Positions 10,671 to 21,916 of a stretch of 27,202 nt of DNA are shown one piece after another; within the stretch, counting starts at the first letter, position 1; each line of letters opens with the position of its first letter. Origin of the DNA: Cochliopodium minus (lineage: Eukaryota > Discosea > Himatismenida > Cochliopodiidae). The stretch lies in NCBI GenBank assembly GCA_024220525.1, contig JAMYWO010000359.1, positions 8,903-36,104 on the forward strand. Direction: 5' to 3'. The position numbers and the translations under genes are program-made. The notes under the pieces were generated by a model. That model saw only the letters and a list, made by a program, of their open reading frames with translations, did not search any database and was not told the DNA's origin.

Positions 10671-12618
10671 ATGATTTCTGTTCAAAATGAAGAGTTGAAT
10701 ATGGATTACTATAGATGTTCTAATTATCCATGCAAGGAATTAGGAAGTAAAAAGTGTTCTTCGTGCTATGCAATTGGATATTGCTCTCCTGAATGGTAAG
10801 AACTCTCCATAAATTTTAAAAAAATTTGAAAAAATGTTTGCTTTTTTCAATATCTTTAGTCAAAAGGAAGATTGGCCAAGACATAAACAATATCAATGTA
10901 AATTGCCTTATGGACAACAAAATTGGAAACCTGAATTCAAAAAAAAAGATTTCACCTTTCTACAAAATCAGTTCACCCAAATCGAGAGGCAAATGTTCGA
11001 AAGATCAGGTAAAATAGAAAGAGAATAGAAATTGGATACAAATAAATCTTATTCAGTTCAATTCTTTTATCATTTTCTTTTTATTTTTCTTTTATAACTT
11101 TTATTCATCCACAATTATCAAAGATTATCTTTATGGAAATACACCTGCACACAGCTTTCTAGATGAAAAATTGCTGAAGAAAGAAGAAATAGAAATGGCG
11201 TTTGTGGGATGTGGCGATTTAAGAAATATCATTTTATCAATAAACTCTATTCCAAAAGAATACAAAGGAGAAGTGAAAATTGTGATTAATGATTTCAATC
11301 CCAAAATAATGATGAGAAACTTTTCCATTTTATTTCTATTAATGAAAGAAAAGAACAATGCAATTGACTCTTCTATTCACTTATGGTATTCTGCTTTTTT
11401 TAAAGAAATCCACTTTAAAACTATCAAAGAAGTTTTATCTCCTCTTCTATCTTTGGATCCTTCTAAATGGGAATTTAAGGATGATTATAATGTAGCAAAC
11501 TTTTTCTTTTAATTTGTTTAATTTAAAATGATTTTCATTTTTTTTTTTTTTTTAATCTTTTTTTTCAAAGCCAAACTTTAAATTGGTGGGTAATTTCAAA
11601 GAGAATGTACAGGATTGTTTGAAAAAAAGTTTGAAAACAGAATTAGAGTATAATTCTGCTAAAAAAATCAGATACGATAAACTTTTTCACAAAATAAGAG
11701 AAGACATTTTACTCAGAAGAGTCCACTTTTTACAGCCTCAATACAGAAATCCTCTTGTGTATAACAGAATAACAGGTATTGTTTATCCAATGGGATCGGA
11801 TATTAGTTCATTCAAAGTTGCAAATACTTTTCTTTTCAACACTGAAACCAAATTCTGGTCTTTATCGTAAAAAAAATAAAAAATAGAAATTATTTAAAGA
11901 ATTAATAAATCCATTAATTTATCATGTTAATAGTGACATTGGTGAACCTCTGGAAGGATGGCACGTGCCAGATGTGTTTAATAGTGAGAAAAAGACGAAA
12001 GTTCCACCAAATGATATTTTTGGAAACATGTTCTTTTATTTGAGAGAAATACTGGAGAAATTAGTGGAGAGATTGAGCACTTTGAAGATCAAAATTGAAA
12101 TGAGATGTGAAGATGCAAGATTATTGGCTAATTTATTTTTAGAAGAGAAAAGAAAGTTTGATTGTGTGGAAACATCTAATTTGGCAGATGAAGAGTACAT
12201 AGGAACTAACAATCTGTTACAAGACTGGAGTCCTCTTGTCAAAAAAGAAGGAATAATTTTCACCTATTTAATGAATTGGTTGGACAACAATGATCCAAGA
12301 CTACTGGAGTTGACAATGAAAAAAAACATGATGGGTGCATTCAATGGGATGATGAATGGAGATAGCAGCATATTCTGGGAAGTTCAAAGATATTCTGATT
12401 TGAGTTTCATTCTTTTTGATTATTTAAAAAAAAGAAATACTTTGGAGCTTTCAAAAAAACTGGGTTTGGAATTGAGCAAAAGGAATAGTGTTGTACCATT
12501 CAGAGATGGGACGAAAGTTGGAGAAGATATAAAAAAGATTCCTTACCTTGACAATGATCTCTTGTTGAAATTTCTTTCAAATAATTGCATTTACTTTTTC
12601 GAATGGAAAAAACTATGA
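10671..12618 (+). CDS. MYND zinc finger protein with DUF4470-like domain
   Basis: Five exons, 10671-10795, 10860-11008, 11124-11491, 11571-11866, 11934-12618, in phase, give 540 residues. Residues 14-55 are a MYND zinc finger with Cys and His spaced as in the family (CSNYPC, CSSC, YCSPECQKEDWPRHKQYQC); its second half is on exon 2. The next domain matches DUF4470: MAFVGCGDLRNIILSI, then VIVNDFNPKIMMRN-like text (IVINDFNPKIMMRN) resembling a methyltransferase-style fold. A distal block, FDCVETSNLADEEYIG, is also typical of MYND/DUF4470 proteins. MYND fingers usually bind proline-rich partners; the substrate or partner here is unknown. The C-terminal 150 residues I do not recognise. The gene is 120 bases downstream of the dehydrogenase and converges on fimbrin with 170 bases between stops. 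Confidence 0.87.
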
Positions 12619-12788
12619 ACTCAGATTTTATTAAATAATTATTTACTTCAAAATGCAAATGAACAATGACAATACCTTAAAAATGTTCAAATGAGGGATT
12701 GTGATAAGAAAATAATTTGAAACTCCAAAAATTTTTTTATTTTTTTTAATTCGATTTGTACTTTTAAAAATTTTTTTTTTGAAATATC

Positions 12789-14743
12789 TTAATTGTTCTT
12801 TTCCATACGGATGCTGACTTGCATCATAGCACCAACAAAAGTGAGGATCATCTTTTTGTTGACTTCAATGATATCATCAGGGAGAACAAAGATGAGGCAA
12901 CCAAGAGTTCTTGCGACAGATATAGCATACTTTGCATTTGACAAAAAGTCTTCCTTGGAACTAGGATTAGCATTAACAAGTTCATATTTAACAGATTTTT
13001 CTCTGATTGAAAAAAGAAGATCGATAAAGAAGAGAGAATTCTTAAGACTGGTATCACCAAAGTTAGCCATGGAAGTATTTTTACCAGCATTCTTTACTTT
13101 GTTGTTTGCCCAAGAGATGATTTCATTTTCTTCAATTTTCTTTCCACCACCCAATTCTTTCAAGATTTTGATGACGTGATGTCTCATTAATTGCCAGACG
13201 AATCCAAGAGTCAAAGTCTTGTTACCATCGACAATGTCGGAACCTTGAATGTTTACCAAAGAAAACTTTAATTCGTGACCAAGATCAACAGCATAATTGT
13301 TATTTGCTACTTTTTTGAATTTGTTGTTAGGATTCTTATCAACTTTCTTCCAATCAACAAATCCTTTTCCCTCAATTGCATCAATTACTTTGATCAATCC
13401 AAGACCATCTCTGAGATCTTGATAGAGATTGTTGCAGAAGTAATCTTCAATACCCAAAGAGTTTATCCACAAGGCAAATTGACGTGCTTCTCTATCTTGT
13501 CCTTCATTCCAGTCCATGTTTACATCCTTGAGCTCTTCCTCTTTAAGTGGTTCCAAACCAGGACATTTGTTGAACAATTGAGCAACAAAAGCCATATTCA
13601 ATTTAGTGTTACCTATCAAATTTAAGAAATAAAAAAAATTTATAAATATGAAAAAATGGTCTCATAATTATAAATTTTATTATAGTTGATCTACTTTATA
13701 TTTTTAAGGTGTTGATTATTTTTTACCATTCACAATATCACGAGGACGAATGAAATTTTTGCATCCGAGCTTGGTACCGTTATCCAAAACCATTCTAGCT
13801 CTATCATTCAAGTCAGATTTGTTAAGAGCATCTTTGTTGCAAGTTTTAGAATCCAATTGATTCATTACAATGGTATATACTTCACTATCTTTCAAATCAG
13901 TACCCCAGTTCTTTACACGTCTATTAGAACCAGCATTCTTGAGGTGATAGTTCAACCATCTCATCAAAAGCTTCTCAGGGGTCAATTTAAGCAAATCATT
14001 GATATCTTCTCCTTCTTCCAACAATCTGAAGAGTTCAGGGTGATGGGTAAGATCGATATTTGCCAACAATGCTACTTTAATGATTTGCCATACCAATCCA
14101 GAGATGATGTGTGGTCTTCCTTCATAGATAGTGGTTGGATGGATATTTACAACGGTACATCCGATTGCGGATGCACTGTTAATTGCAAGATTCAAATTGT
14201 CGGTACTTCTATAAATATCTAATGGTTTTCCTCCAGTTGGTTTGCTTAATGCACGTTCATCAATTGTATCTGGGACTGCTGCATTGATCAATTTGCTAAA
14301 AATTTGACAAAAAAAAAAAGGTTAAATTTTGTTGTAATTAATTTAATTATAACAAAAAAAATAAAACAACTTTTTCAAATAAAACCAAAATTCTATACAA
14401 TCAATAAGAAATTTAGATCAAAATTATATATTTTTTTTGATTGCATTTAAAAAGTAAACAAAAATCTTTTTAAAATATTTTTGAAATATGAAAAAAATTT
14501 TATTGAAGGAATTATTCTGTTATATTTTTTTTTTTGTCAAATTTTTTACCTCAAAAGAATACCATCCTTACATGCTTGAAACAATGCTTCACCATCAAGT
14601 GAAATTGGAATTACTCCTTTAAGATCTTGGTCACCAGCCAATGAATTGTTAATAAAATCTACAAAAGCTTCTTTTTCTTCATTAGAATATGAATGTGAAG
14701 AACCAGATGAACCGAGAACTAAATTTACACCTTCTTTTAACAT
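12789..14743 (-). CDS. Fimbrin/plastin: actin-bundling protein with four CH domains, no EF-hands
   Basis: Three exons, 14550-14743, 13727-14295 and 12789-13612, in phase, give 528 residues. Nearly the whole length aligns by eye with animal plastin from HSYSNEEKEAFVDFIN onward: VPDTIDERAL, NSASAIGCTVVNI, PEKLLMRWLNYHLKNAG, NMAFVAQLFNKCPGL, NNNYAVDLGHELKFSLVNIQG, TLTLGFVWQLMRHHV, ending with the fourth CH domain (LPDDIIEVNKKMIL). Two tandem actin-binding domains should cross-link actin filaments in the cortex and protrusions. Plastins are about 610-630 residues because of two N-terminal EF-hands; here only some 20 residues precede the CH region, and I find no EF-hand exon upstream before the divergent gene. 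Bundling is therefore probably not directly calcium-regulated. Codons are GC-richer than in the neighbours, as expected of a highly expressed gene. Confidence 0.95.
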
Positions 14744-15418
14744 TTATATAAATTTTTTTTAATTTTTTTTTATTTTTTTTTATAATATTTAAATTTATAG
14801 TTGTTTTTCTTAAATATAAATATTTTTTTAGTTGAAATATAAAAAAATCAAACTGAACAAAGCAAAGTCAAAAAAAAAAAATTTATGATATTCAAAATTA
14901 CTTCTTTGGAGAAATGCAAATTTGAAGATCTTTGTTCTTATATTTCAAAAAATATTAACAAAATCAAATTATCATAATAAAAAAAAAATTTTAAAAATAA
15001 GAAATCTCATTACAAAAAAAATAATTTCAGTTGTCAAATGTGAAAGAATAAATTCAATAAAAGAATTCTATCAATATCTCTTACATTGTGTATAGAAATT
15101 TGATATTTACTTTATATATATTTTTTAATATCTTTGGTTGCAATAATTGAATGGAATCGTCAATAATGCAAGGATATTCGTAAATAAAAGAAATAATTAT
15201 AAAAGAGGAAGTTTTATAAATATGTTCAGTTTATAGTTACAAACCTCCAAGAAAAGGAAGTTATATAATTATGTTGAGAATAATTCTCTCTTTTTAAAAA
15301 TAATACATTTTTTTTGATATTGATGATTTTGGATTGAAAATTATCAAAGTAAAAAATAATAAAGTGTTATTTTAAAAAAAAAAGGAAGAAATTACAAATA
15401 CAACCCACAATTAATCAA
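14744..15418. promoter_or_regulatory. Divergent intergenic region between fimbrin and the RGS/RCC1/DH gene
   Basis: 675 bases with no recognisable exon on either strand. T-runs lie beside the fimbrin start and A-runs beside the plus-strand start, giving both ATGs an A-rich context on their own strand. It presumably holds promoters for both genes. The only structure I see is the imperfect direct repeat at 15207-15278. No EF-hand-like sequence was found here. Confidence 0.5.
15207..15278. repeat. Imperfect 23-base direct repeat in the divergent promoter region
   Basis: The 23 bases at 15207-15229 and 15256-15278 begin GGAAGTT and end AG; they differ at three positions. The start-to-start distance is 49 bases. 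It lies 140-210 bases upstream of the RGS/RCC1/DH start. It may be a duplicated regulatory site; position and similarity are the only evidence. Confidence 0.55.
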
Positions 15419-18400
15419 ATGATCAAGGTTGATGAGATTCTTGATAAAATTTATTTGGATTCAGATTTAACAACGAGATTAGAAGAAATATTAAATAAGA
15501 ATTTCTCAATATGCAATTGGGACTTTTGGAAAGATGTAATCTTGATGATAAAATTGAGCCAAGAAACAGATCATTCAGAATTTGTTGGGAAGATCAAAAA
15601 TCTATTTTCACAAGCTCATGAAAAATATCTTCTTGAGAATTCGCAAGATGAAATATCACTCTCATTGATCTCTAAAAATAAGTGGATGAATTTTATCAAA
15701 TCAATAGAAAACAATGAAATCGGATTTGAGAAAGATTTGATCTCTTTTTTATATCAAGTGAAAAAGGAGATAGAAAGATTGATGATATATGATGTTTCTA
15801 TATTCAGCCAAGAGAATAAATTGAATCAATCATCCTTGTCATCAACACCAAGAAAAGAAGAAAAGAAATATACCCAAAGAGATGTAAGAAATGCTCTTTT
15901 GAATCAAGTATCAAACAATCCATCAACAAATCCGAGCGTATCGAAGAAAATTATAAGTATATATTCTTCAAAATTTCTTACGATAAAGCAATTCCAATTT
16001 TTTTTTTTTATATAATTTTATATCAGACTTTAAAGAAGATAATCAGTTAGATATATATGAAAATTTAAAGAAGATAGGAGCAGGTAAAATTTTCAAACTT
16101 TTTTCCTTTTCATTCTTTGTTTATTTAATTTTAAAAGAATTTCAAATCAATTTCTCTCAGGATCATTACACAAGTAATAAAGATATAGATGAAAATCAAT
16201 CTGTATTTTCATGGGGAATATCGAATAAAGGATCTCTTGGAATAAGTGGAACCTCGCAAACATCAAAACCAACGTTGATTCCAATGTTCATCGGAACATC
16301 AACAGAAAAGAGAATAAAAGATATCTACTGTGATAATTCAGAGAATACTATATTTTTAAATGAAGATGGTTATTTATCAATCAATTTCAAAAACATTTTT
16401 TTTTTAATCGGAATTAATTTATTCTTAGGAAACATTTATATAAGCGGAAACTATGTCAATTCAGAAGTTCCTATCAGGGTAGAATTCCAAATCAAATTGA
16501 ATGTTGTACTCGCTCAATTATCAGAAGAATATTTGATCCTCCTAGATGCTTCAGGGAAAGTATACACCTCCAAACTAGAAAAGATAAGCAGCTCCAAGAT
16601 GAAATTAAGAAAAGATGAAAATGAAATCGTCTCATTGGTGGAATTAAAATTGAATGAGAAGATCATCAAGATGGCTACATCAAGCAACTACTCTTTGCTA
16701 TTATCCCAAAAAAATGTGGCCTATTTCTATGGCCCTATCTCAAAATTAAGCTCATTACAAAAAGGAATGGAGGGAGATCAAGAAGAGAGCGGATTCATCC
16801 CTTTATCATATTCAAACATCATCGATTTGGATTGCAGCAAAAACAGTTGTGTATTCGTGGATAGCGAAGGAATAATCCATTGTTTGGGATTATTGAATTT
16901 GGACAGGCAATACAAAAATGGAATTGAAATTTTCAAAAAGATGTTTATCACACAGATAAAATGCACGGATGATTTTTTTGTATTTTTAAATCATTTGGGA
17001 AATTTTTTCATTTTTAATCCCAAACACAAACTCTTCAAACAAACCATCCCCAACCTTTCCTTTTCTTTGTTCTCCTCTTCCGTCAAATCTGTCACAATCA
17101 ACCAAAACCAAATTTTGGCTTTGAATGATTCTGGTGAGGTAATAAGTTTTGGCTTTGGTTCCGATATTCTTGGACTAGGTAAATGGAAAATTTATAAAAT
17201 ATTTTCTATTTAAAAAAATTTATAAAATGTTTTCTATTTAAAAAAATTTTAAACATTTTTTCAAATAAATTTTCTTTGTAAAATTTATTTTTTAATATTT
17301 TTTCAAATAATTTTATTTTTTTTAAATAATTTTTAATATTTTATGTTTATAAAATTTAATTAATTTTTTTTAAAGGAAGCAATGTTTCTCCAAATAATTA
17401 TATAGCACCTCAAACGATCACCTCCATAAGGAACTATGTGATTTCAAAGATAGTGACATGTGACAACTCTAGCTTTGCACTCACCGAAAATTCTAAGGAT
17501 CAAAAAAAGATGATTTTGTCTCATTTGTTGCAGATACAGAGGATTCATTGCAGGGAACTTTTCAGTTTCGCTCATCTTTATTGCTCTAAAATTTCCAAAC
17601 TCAAAAATTCCAAGCTTCACAAACTCGCGCTTAAAATTCAAAGTTATCAAGATATGGTTCTTGTATCTCTGAACAAATGTATTTTAATCTTAAATTAATT
17701 ATTATAAAATTTTAATCTTTTATTTTTAATTAATAAATATTAAATATTTTTTATATTTATTATTATTGTTATCTTTTAATTAATTTTTTGAATTCAAACA
17801 TACAGATTATTTTTATTTATTTTTTTTATCATTTTATTTATTGAAGATTAAATATATTTTAAATTTATTTTATCATAATTATAATTTTTTATTTATTATT
17901 TTTGAAAATCTGTTCTTTAAAGTAAAAAATTTAATTTTTATTTAATTCTATTATTATTTTTTTAAAATTTTATAAAAAATTATTTAAAAAATAAAGATTT
18001 AAATACACCAATTTGGAACGAAAAAGAAATGATAGAAAATATTTTTAGATCTTTAGCTTCAGAGTCATGGGTATCTTATTATTCGAAATGGACCATTATG
18101 ACACAATCAGTATACAACACCTACCCTCTCAACAAAGGTTCCTCCATAAATCAAATGAAGGAATCCCAAAAATTTGTAACTAAAATTCAAAAGAAGGATA
18201 GTAGAGAAGAAAATGAAAGAAATTTTGATTTTCATAATTTGTACTTTTTTTTTAAATATTTTTTTAATATATTTTTTTATTTATATTTTTTTAAATTATT
18301 TTTAATTTTTTTTCAAGATTACAAGCTCCACAAAGACACTTGTCAGCTTTATTTTTGTTTGTGGAAGAGTTGATCAAAGTGACCCCTAACAATCACCCGG

Positions 18401-21400
18401 ACTACAATTTCCTTTCGCTTTTCAAAACATTTCTGTTGAAATGTGAGAGCAAAGTAGAAAACGTTCATTTTCAAGAAACTTTCACCAAAATTTTGAAAGC
18501 AAATTCGCTTATTTTCTCCAAATCCAATTTAATCAAGACTGTTTCCCTTGTATTTTCCTTTTTTTTTTAATTTTTTTAATTTTTATTTTTTTTATTTTTT
18601 ACATTTTATATTTTTGTTTAATTTTAATTTATTTTGTTGATTTTTATTTATTTTGTTCATTTTATCTAATTATTTTATTACTTTTTATTACTTTATATAT
18701 ATTTTTATATATTTTTATTTTTTTTTAATTTTTTATTTTTTTTATCACTTTTATTTTTTCATTTTATTACTTTTATTTTTTTATTTTATTTTATCTTATT
18801 TATTTATTTTTTTGAAAAAATTCATTTTTAAATCAGAAGCAAAATCACACGGAAAACCATGATAATTCCAATATACCAAATAACACAAGTACAAGAGTTA
18901 GCTCCCAAATCAAGCCTCAAAGAAAGAGCATTACAGACATCAATTTCGACGAAGATGTAATTAACAATACTGTTCCATCTATTTCAGAAGGTTAAAATTT
19001 CAATAAATTATTCATTTTTTTTTATTCATTTTATTGATTTTATTTTAATTATTTTCTTATTTTTATATATATATATATATTTTTTTTTTATTTTTATTTT
19101 TATATGATAGAATCAAACACAAATAAATCGAATGCAAATATAGACTGGAAAGGGGAGTATGAAAAAGCAAGTGAGTTAATTGTAAAAATGAAGATAGAGA
19201 ATGAAACCCAAATCTCCAACTGGAAGAATAAATATGAAAAAATGGAAGAAAGGTGAAAAAAATTTAAATAAAAAAAATAAAATTTTTTTTTTTATTAAAG
19301 AATATTTTCCCAAATAAATTTTAAATATTTTTTTTTTAAAAAAGAATGAAAGTGTTTGAAGGAGAAAGGGAATTTATTTTCAATAAAATGAGCAACATGG
19401 AAGTAGATTTATCGAAACAGAAACAAAAATATATAAAAGTAATTTTAAAATTTTTTTTTTTTCAAAAAATAAAATTTTAAAAAACAATAATTAAAAAAAT
19501 AATTAAAATGAGAATTAAAATGATATTTTGAAAAAGGCAAAAATAGAAAGCAAAAAGAATGAAATTTCTAATTTTCAATTGGATGAGGAGAAATTGTCTT
19601 TGAATGAGACAGTCAGTAGTCTTTCAAACAAATGTGCCATCCTCAAAGGAAAAATTGAGATGATCGAAAAAAGTTGTACTTTTGTTGAAATAAGGTTATT
19701 CAAAATTGAAGACTTTTTTTTTTGATTTTATTAATTAAAATTATTTAGATTTTTTTTATTAAAATTTTTTTGTTCAAATTTATTTAAACAAGATTTTTAT
19801 TGAAAGTTTTTTTTTTATTTTATTTTTATTTTAAATTTTTATTTTTTGTTTTAAATTTTTTTTTATTTTAAATTTTTATTTTTTATTTTAATTTTTTTTT
19901 AGTGAAATGACCAAAAAGATGGAAAAATTGGCGATGGAGAATGCGATGTTGAAAATAAAACTGGAGACGAGCAATTTAGTTCAGCTGAGATTCAAAGACC
20001 TCATTCAACAACATCCTCACTCTTCAAGAATTCCCAATGATATCTTTAGACAACTCTTCATCCCTCCCAATGTAGAAAACATCTTAGGTATATTAGAATC
20101 AGATAATTAAAAATAAAATTAAAAATTAATAATTTAAAAATAAATAAAATAAATATAAATACAAATTACCAAAAATTAAAAATAAAATAAAAAAAATAAA
20201 TAAAAAATGAAAAATGTGATATTATTAAACTAATTAAATTAAAAATGAAAATAAATAAATAAATAAAAATAAAAAAAATAAAAAAAAAATTAATGAAGAA
20301 AAAATAAAAAATTAATTAACAGATAATTAAAAATAAAAATAAAATTAATAATTTAAATTAAAAAAATAAAAATAAAAGTTACCAAAAATTAAAAATAAAA
20401 ATAAAGAAAATAAATAAAAAATGAAAAATGTGATATTAATAAAATAATAAAAATAAAATAAAATTAAAAATTAAAAATTAAAAAATTAAAAAATAAAATT
20501 AACTAAAAATAAAAAAATAAAAATAAAATAAAAAATTAATAAAGAAAAAACAAAAAATTAATTAACAAAAAAATATGTGCAATTTAAATTTTATTCTTTC
20601 TATTCTTTAGACACAAACCAAGAATTTGAAAGAGAAAAAAATAATAATAATGGAGATAGTAGCCATGAAAACAATAACAATCAAATCAGTAGAAATTGTA
20701 GTTCAAACGAAATGCTGGAAGTTAAAGATAACAAAGGTAAGCACTTTAATCATTGCTGTTCCCAAAAACTTTAAAATTTATTTATTATACTTTTAAGTAA
20801 CAGAAGAAATGCATATTAAAAAAGAGACTAACAATAATATCAATAACAATAACAACAATAACAACAATAACAACAATAACAACTTTGATCTCCCTTCCTT
20901 CTTTTTAGATACACACATCATGATGAAAAACTCGAATGAAGGGAAAACTCTTTTGGACATTGACAATGTTTTCACTGCAGATATCATATCCACAGAAGAT
21001 GGACAGAGTTTAAAAGGGGGAACTTTGGTTAAAAAATTTTTTCTATACATTTCTCTTTTTTTTTTAAATTTTTTTTTTTTTTATTTATTTCTCTTTTTTT
21101 ATTTTTGAAAATTTTTTTTTTTGTTTCATTTCTCTTTTTATTTTCCATTTTTTTAATAAAAAAGGATAAAATTTTGGAATGGTTATTCATCATGGGAAAA
21201 CCACACTTTGAAAGCTTTTTGCTCTTTTACCAATATTTCACCACTCCACTCAATGTCTTACGCAAAACCATTTACATTTATTGTGAATCAAGTCCCAATG
21301 ATTTTTCCAACAATTCTAATTCCAACATCATTGTAATTTTTCATTTAAATTTGATAACAATTTTTTATCTAATTAAATTAAATTAATTTTTTATTTATTT

Positions 21401-21764
21401 TATTAATTAATTTATCTATTTTAATTATTTATTCATTTATTATTTTTATTTTACCGAAAATAAAAGAAAAATGGATCAGAATCAGAAGAAAACACAAATG
21501 AAGAAACAAGCAATACTGATAATGACAAAGAAAAAATGTGGAAGAATATTTGCAGATTCTTAAAAATCTGGATAACAAAACAAACAATGGATTGGGTAAT
21601 ATTTTTTTAATTAAATTTTCAACAAAATTTTTTTTTTTTCTTTAAAGGTGGATAATGAGAAATTGCAAACAGAACTCTTTCAATTTTTTGATGAAATAGT
21701 CTCCGTTACACTTCCTTCTTTCCCAATTCACTCACTCAAACAAAAAATTAAAATTGCTCAAAAA
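15419..21764 (+). CDS. RGS-like / RCC1-like / RhoGEF (DH) / coiled-coil / RasGEF_N fusion protein, 3' end missing at the gap
   Basis: Seventeen exons join in phase (1271 codons, no stop): 15419-15956, 16027-16083, 16183-16368, 16429-17178, 17376-17678, 17997-18240, 18318-18549, 18837-18990, 19111-19252, 19345-19438, 19537-19694, 19903-20087, 20611-20736, 20798-21027, 21165-21332, 21467-21595, 21648-21764. Residues 15-130 resemble a divergent RGS domain (FSICNWDFWKDVILM, then a helical C-terminal part). Residues 205-545 are RCC1-like blades (VFSWGISNKGSLG, FLNEDGNIYISGNYVN, SFGFGSDILGLG). Residues 555-760 are a Dbl-homology RhoGEF domain; its conserved helix reads LQAPQRHLSALFLFVEELIK then TPNNHPDY. 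No PH domain follows. Residues 825-1000 are charged coiled coil. After an Asn run comes RasGEF_N (LKGGTL, FESFLLFYQYFTTPLNVL, ICRFLKIWITKQTMDW). The catalytic CDC25 domain should come next but the sequence breaks at the N at 21916. The gene would tie G-alpha, Rho/Rac and Ras signalling in one chain; activity is inferred. Some donors (for example 18549 versus 18540) are uncertain. Confidence 0.82.
20101..20566. repeat. Diverged tandem duplication inside a long intron of the RGS/RCC1/DH gene
   Basis: The intron 20088-20610 holds two copies of the same roughly 220-245 base segment, 20101-20320 and 20321-20566. Shared landmarks in the same order are AGATAATTAAAAATAAAA (20101, 20321), TTACCAAAAATTAAAAATAAA (20166, 20379), ATGAAAAATGTGATATTA (20207, 20421) and AAAAAATTAATTAAC near the end of each. 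Offsets of 213-246 show small insertions and deletions since duplication. The sense strand is A-rich, unlike the gene's other, T-rich introns. Confidence 0.8.
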
Positions 21765-21847
21765 GTAAACTTTAAATTTTTTTTAATTTTTTTATTTTTA
21801 TTGTTACTTTTATTTTTTTGTTATTTTTTTTTGTTATTTTTTTTTTT

Positions 21848-21915
21848 ATTTTTATTTTTATTTTTATTTTTATTTTTATTTTTATTTTTATTTTTATTTT
21901 TATTTTTATTTTTAT
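21848..21915. repeat. TTTTTA microsatellite ending at the N
   Basis: About eleven perfect copies of TTTTTA immediately before the ambiguous base at 21916, inside what would be the intron after RasGEF_N exon 21648-21764. Such runs are common assembly break points. Read on the minus strand it is an A-rich TAAAAA tract, the kind of tail some LINEs carry. Confidence 0.9.
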
Positions 21916-21916
21916 N
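21916..21916. other. Single N: ambiguous base or collapsed assembly gap
   Basis: The only N of the window. To its left is a microsatellite in a RasGEF intron; to its right, directly, is minus-strand LINE endonuclease sequence. Neither the rest of the RasGEF gene nor the LINE reverse transcriptase is found on the far side. I read it as a gap of unknown size rather than one uncertain base. Confidence 0.75.

Noticed and set aside
12793-14222. Several plus-strand open frames of 115-130 residues
   Set aside because: Antisense shadows of the fimbrin exons, whose minus-strand translation is clearly conserved.
18561-18836. T-rich open frame as coding exon
   Set aside because: It translates to almost pure Phe/Tyr/Ile/Leu and lies in an intron whose flanking exons join in phase without it.
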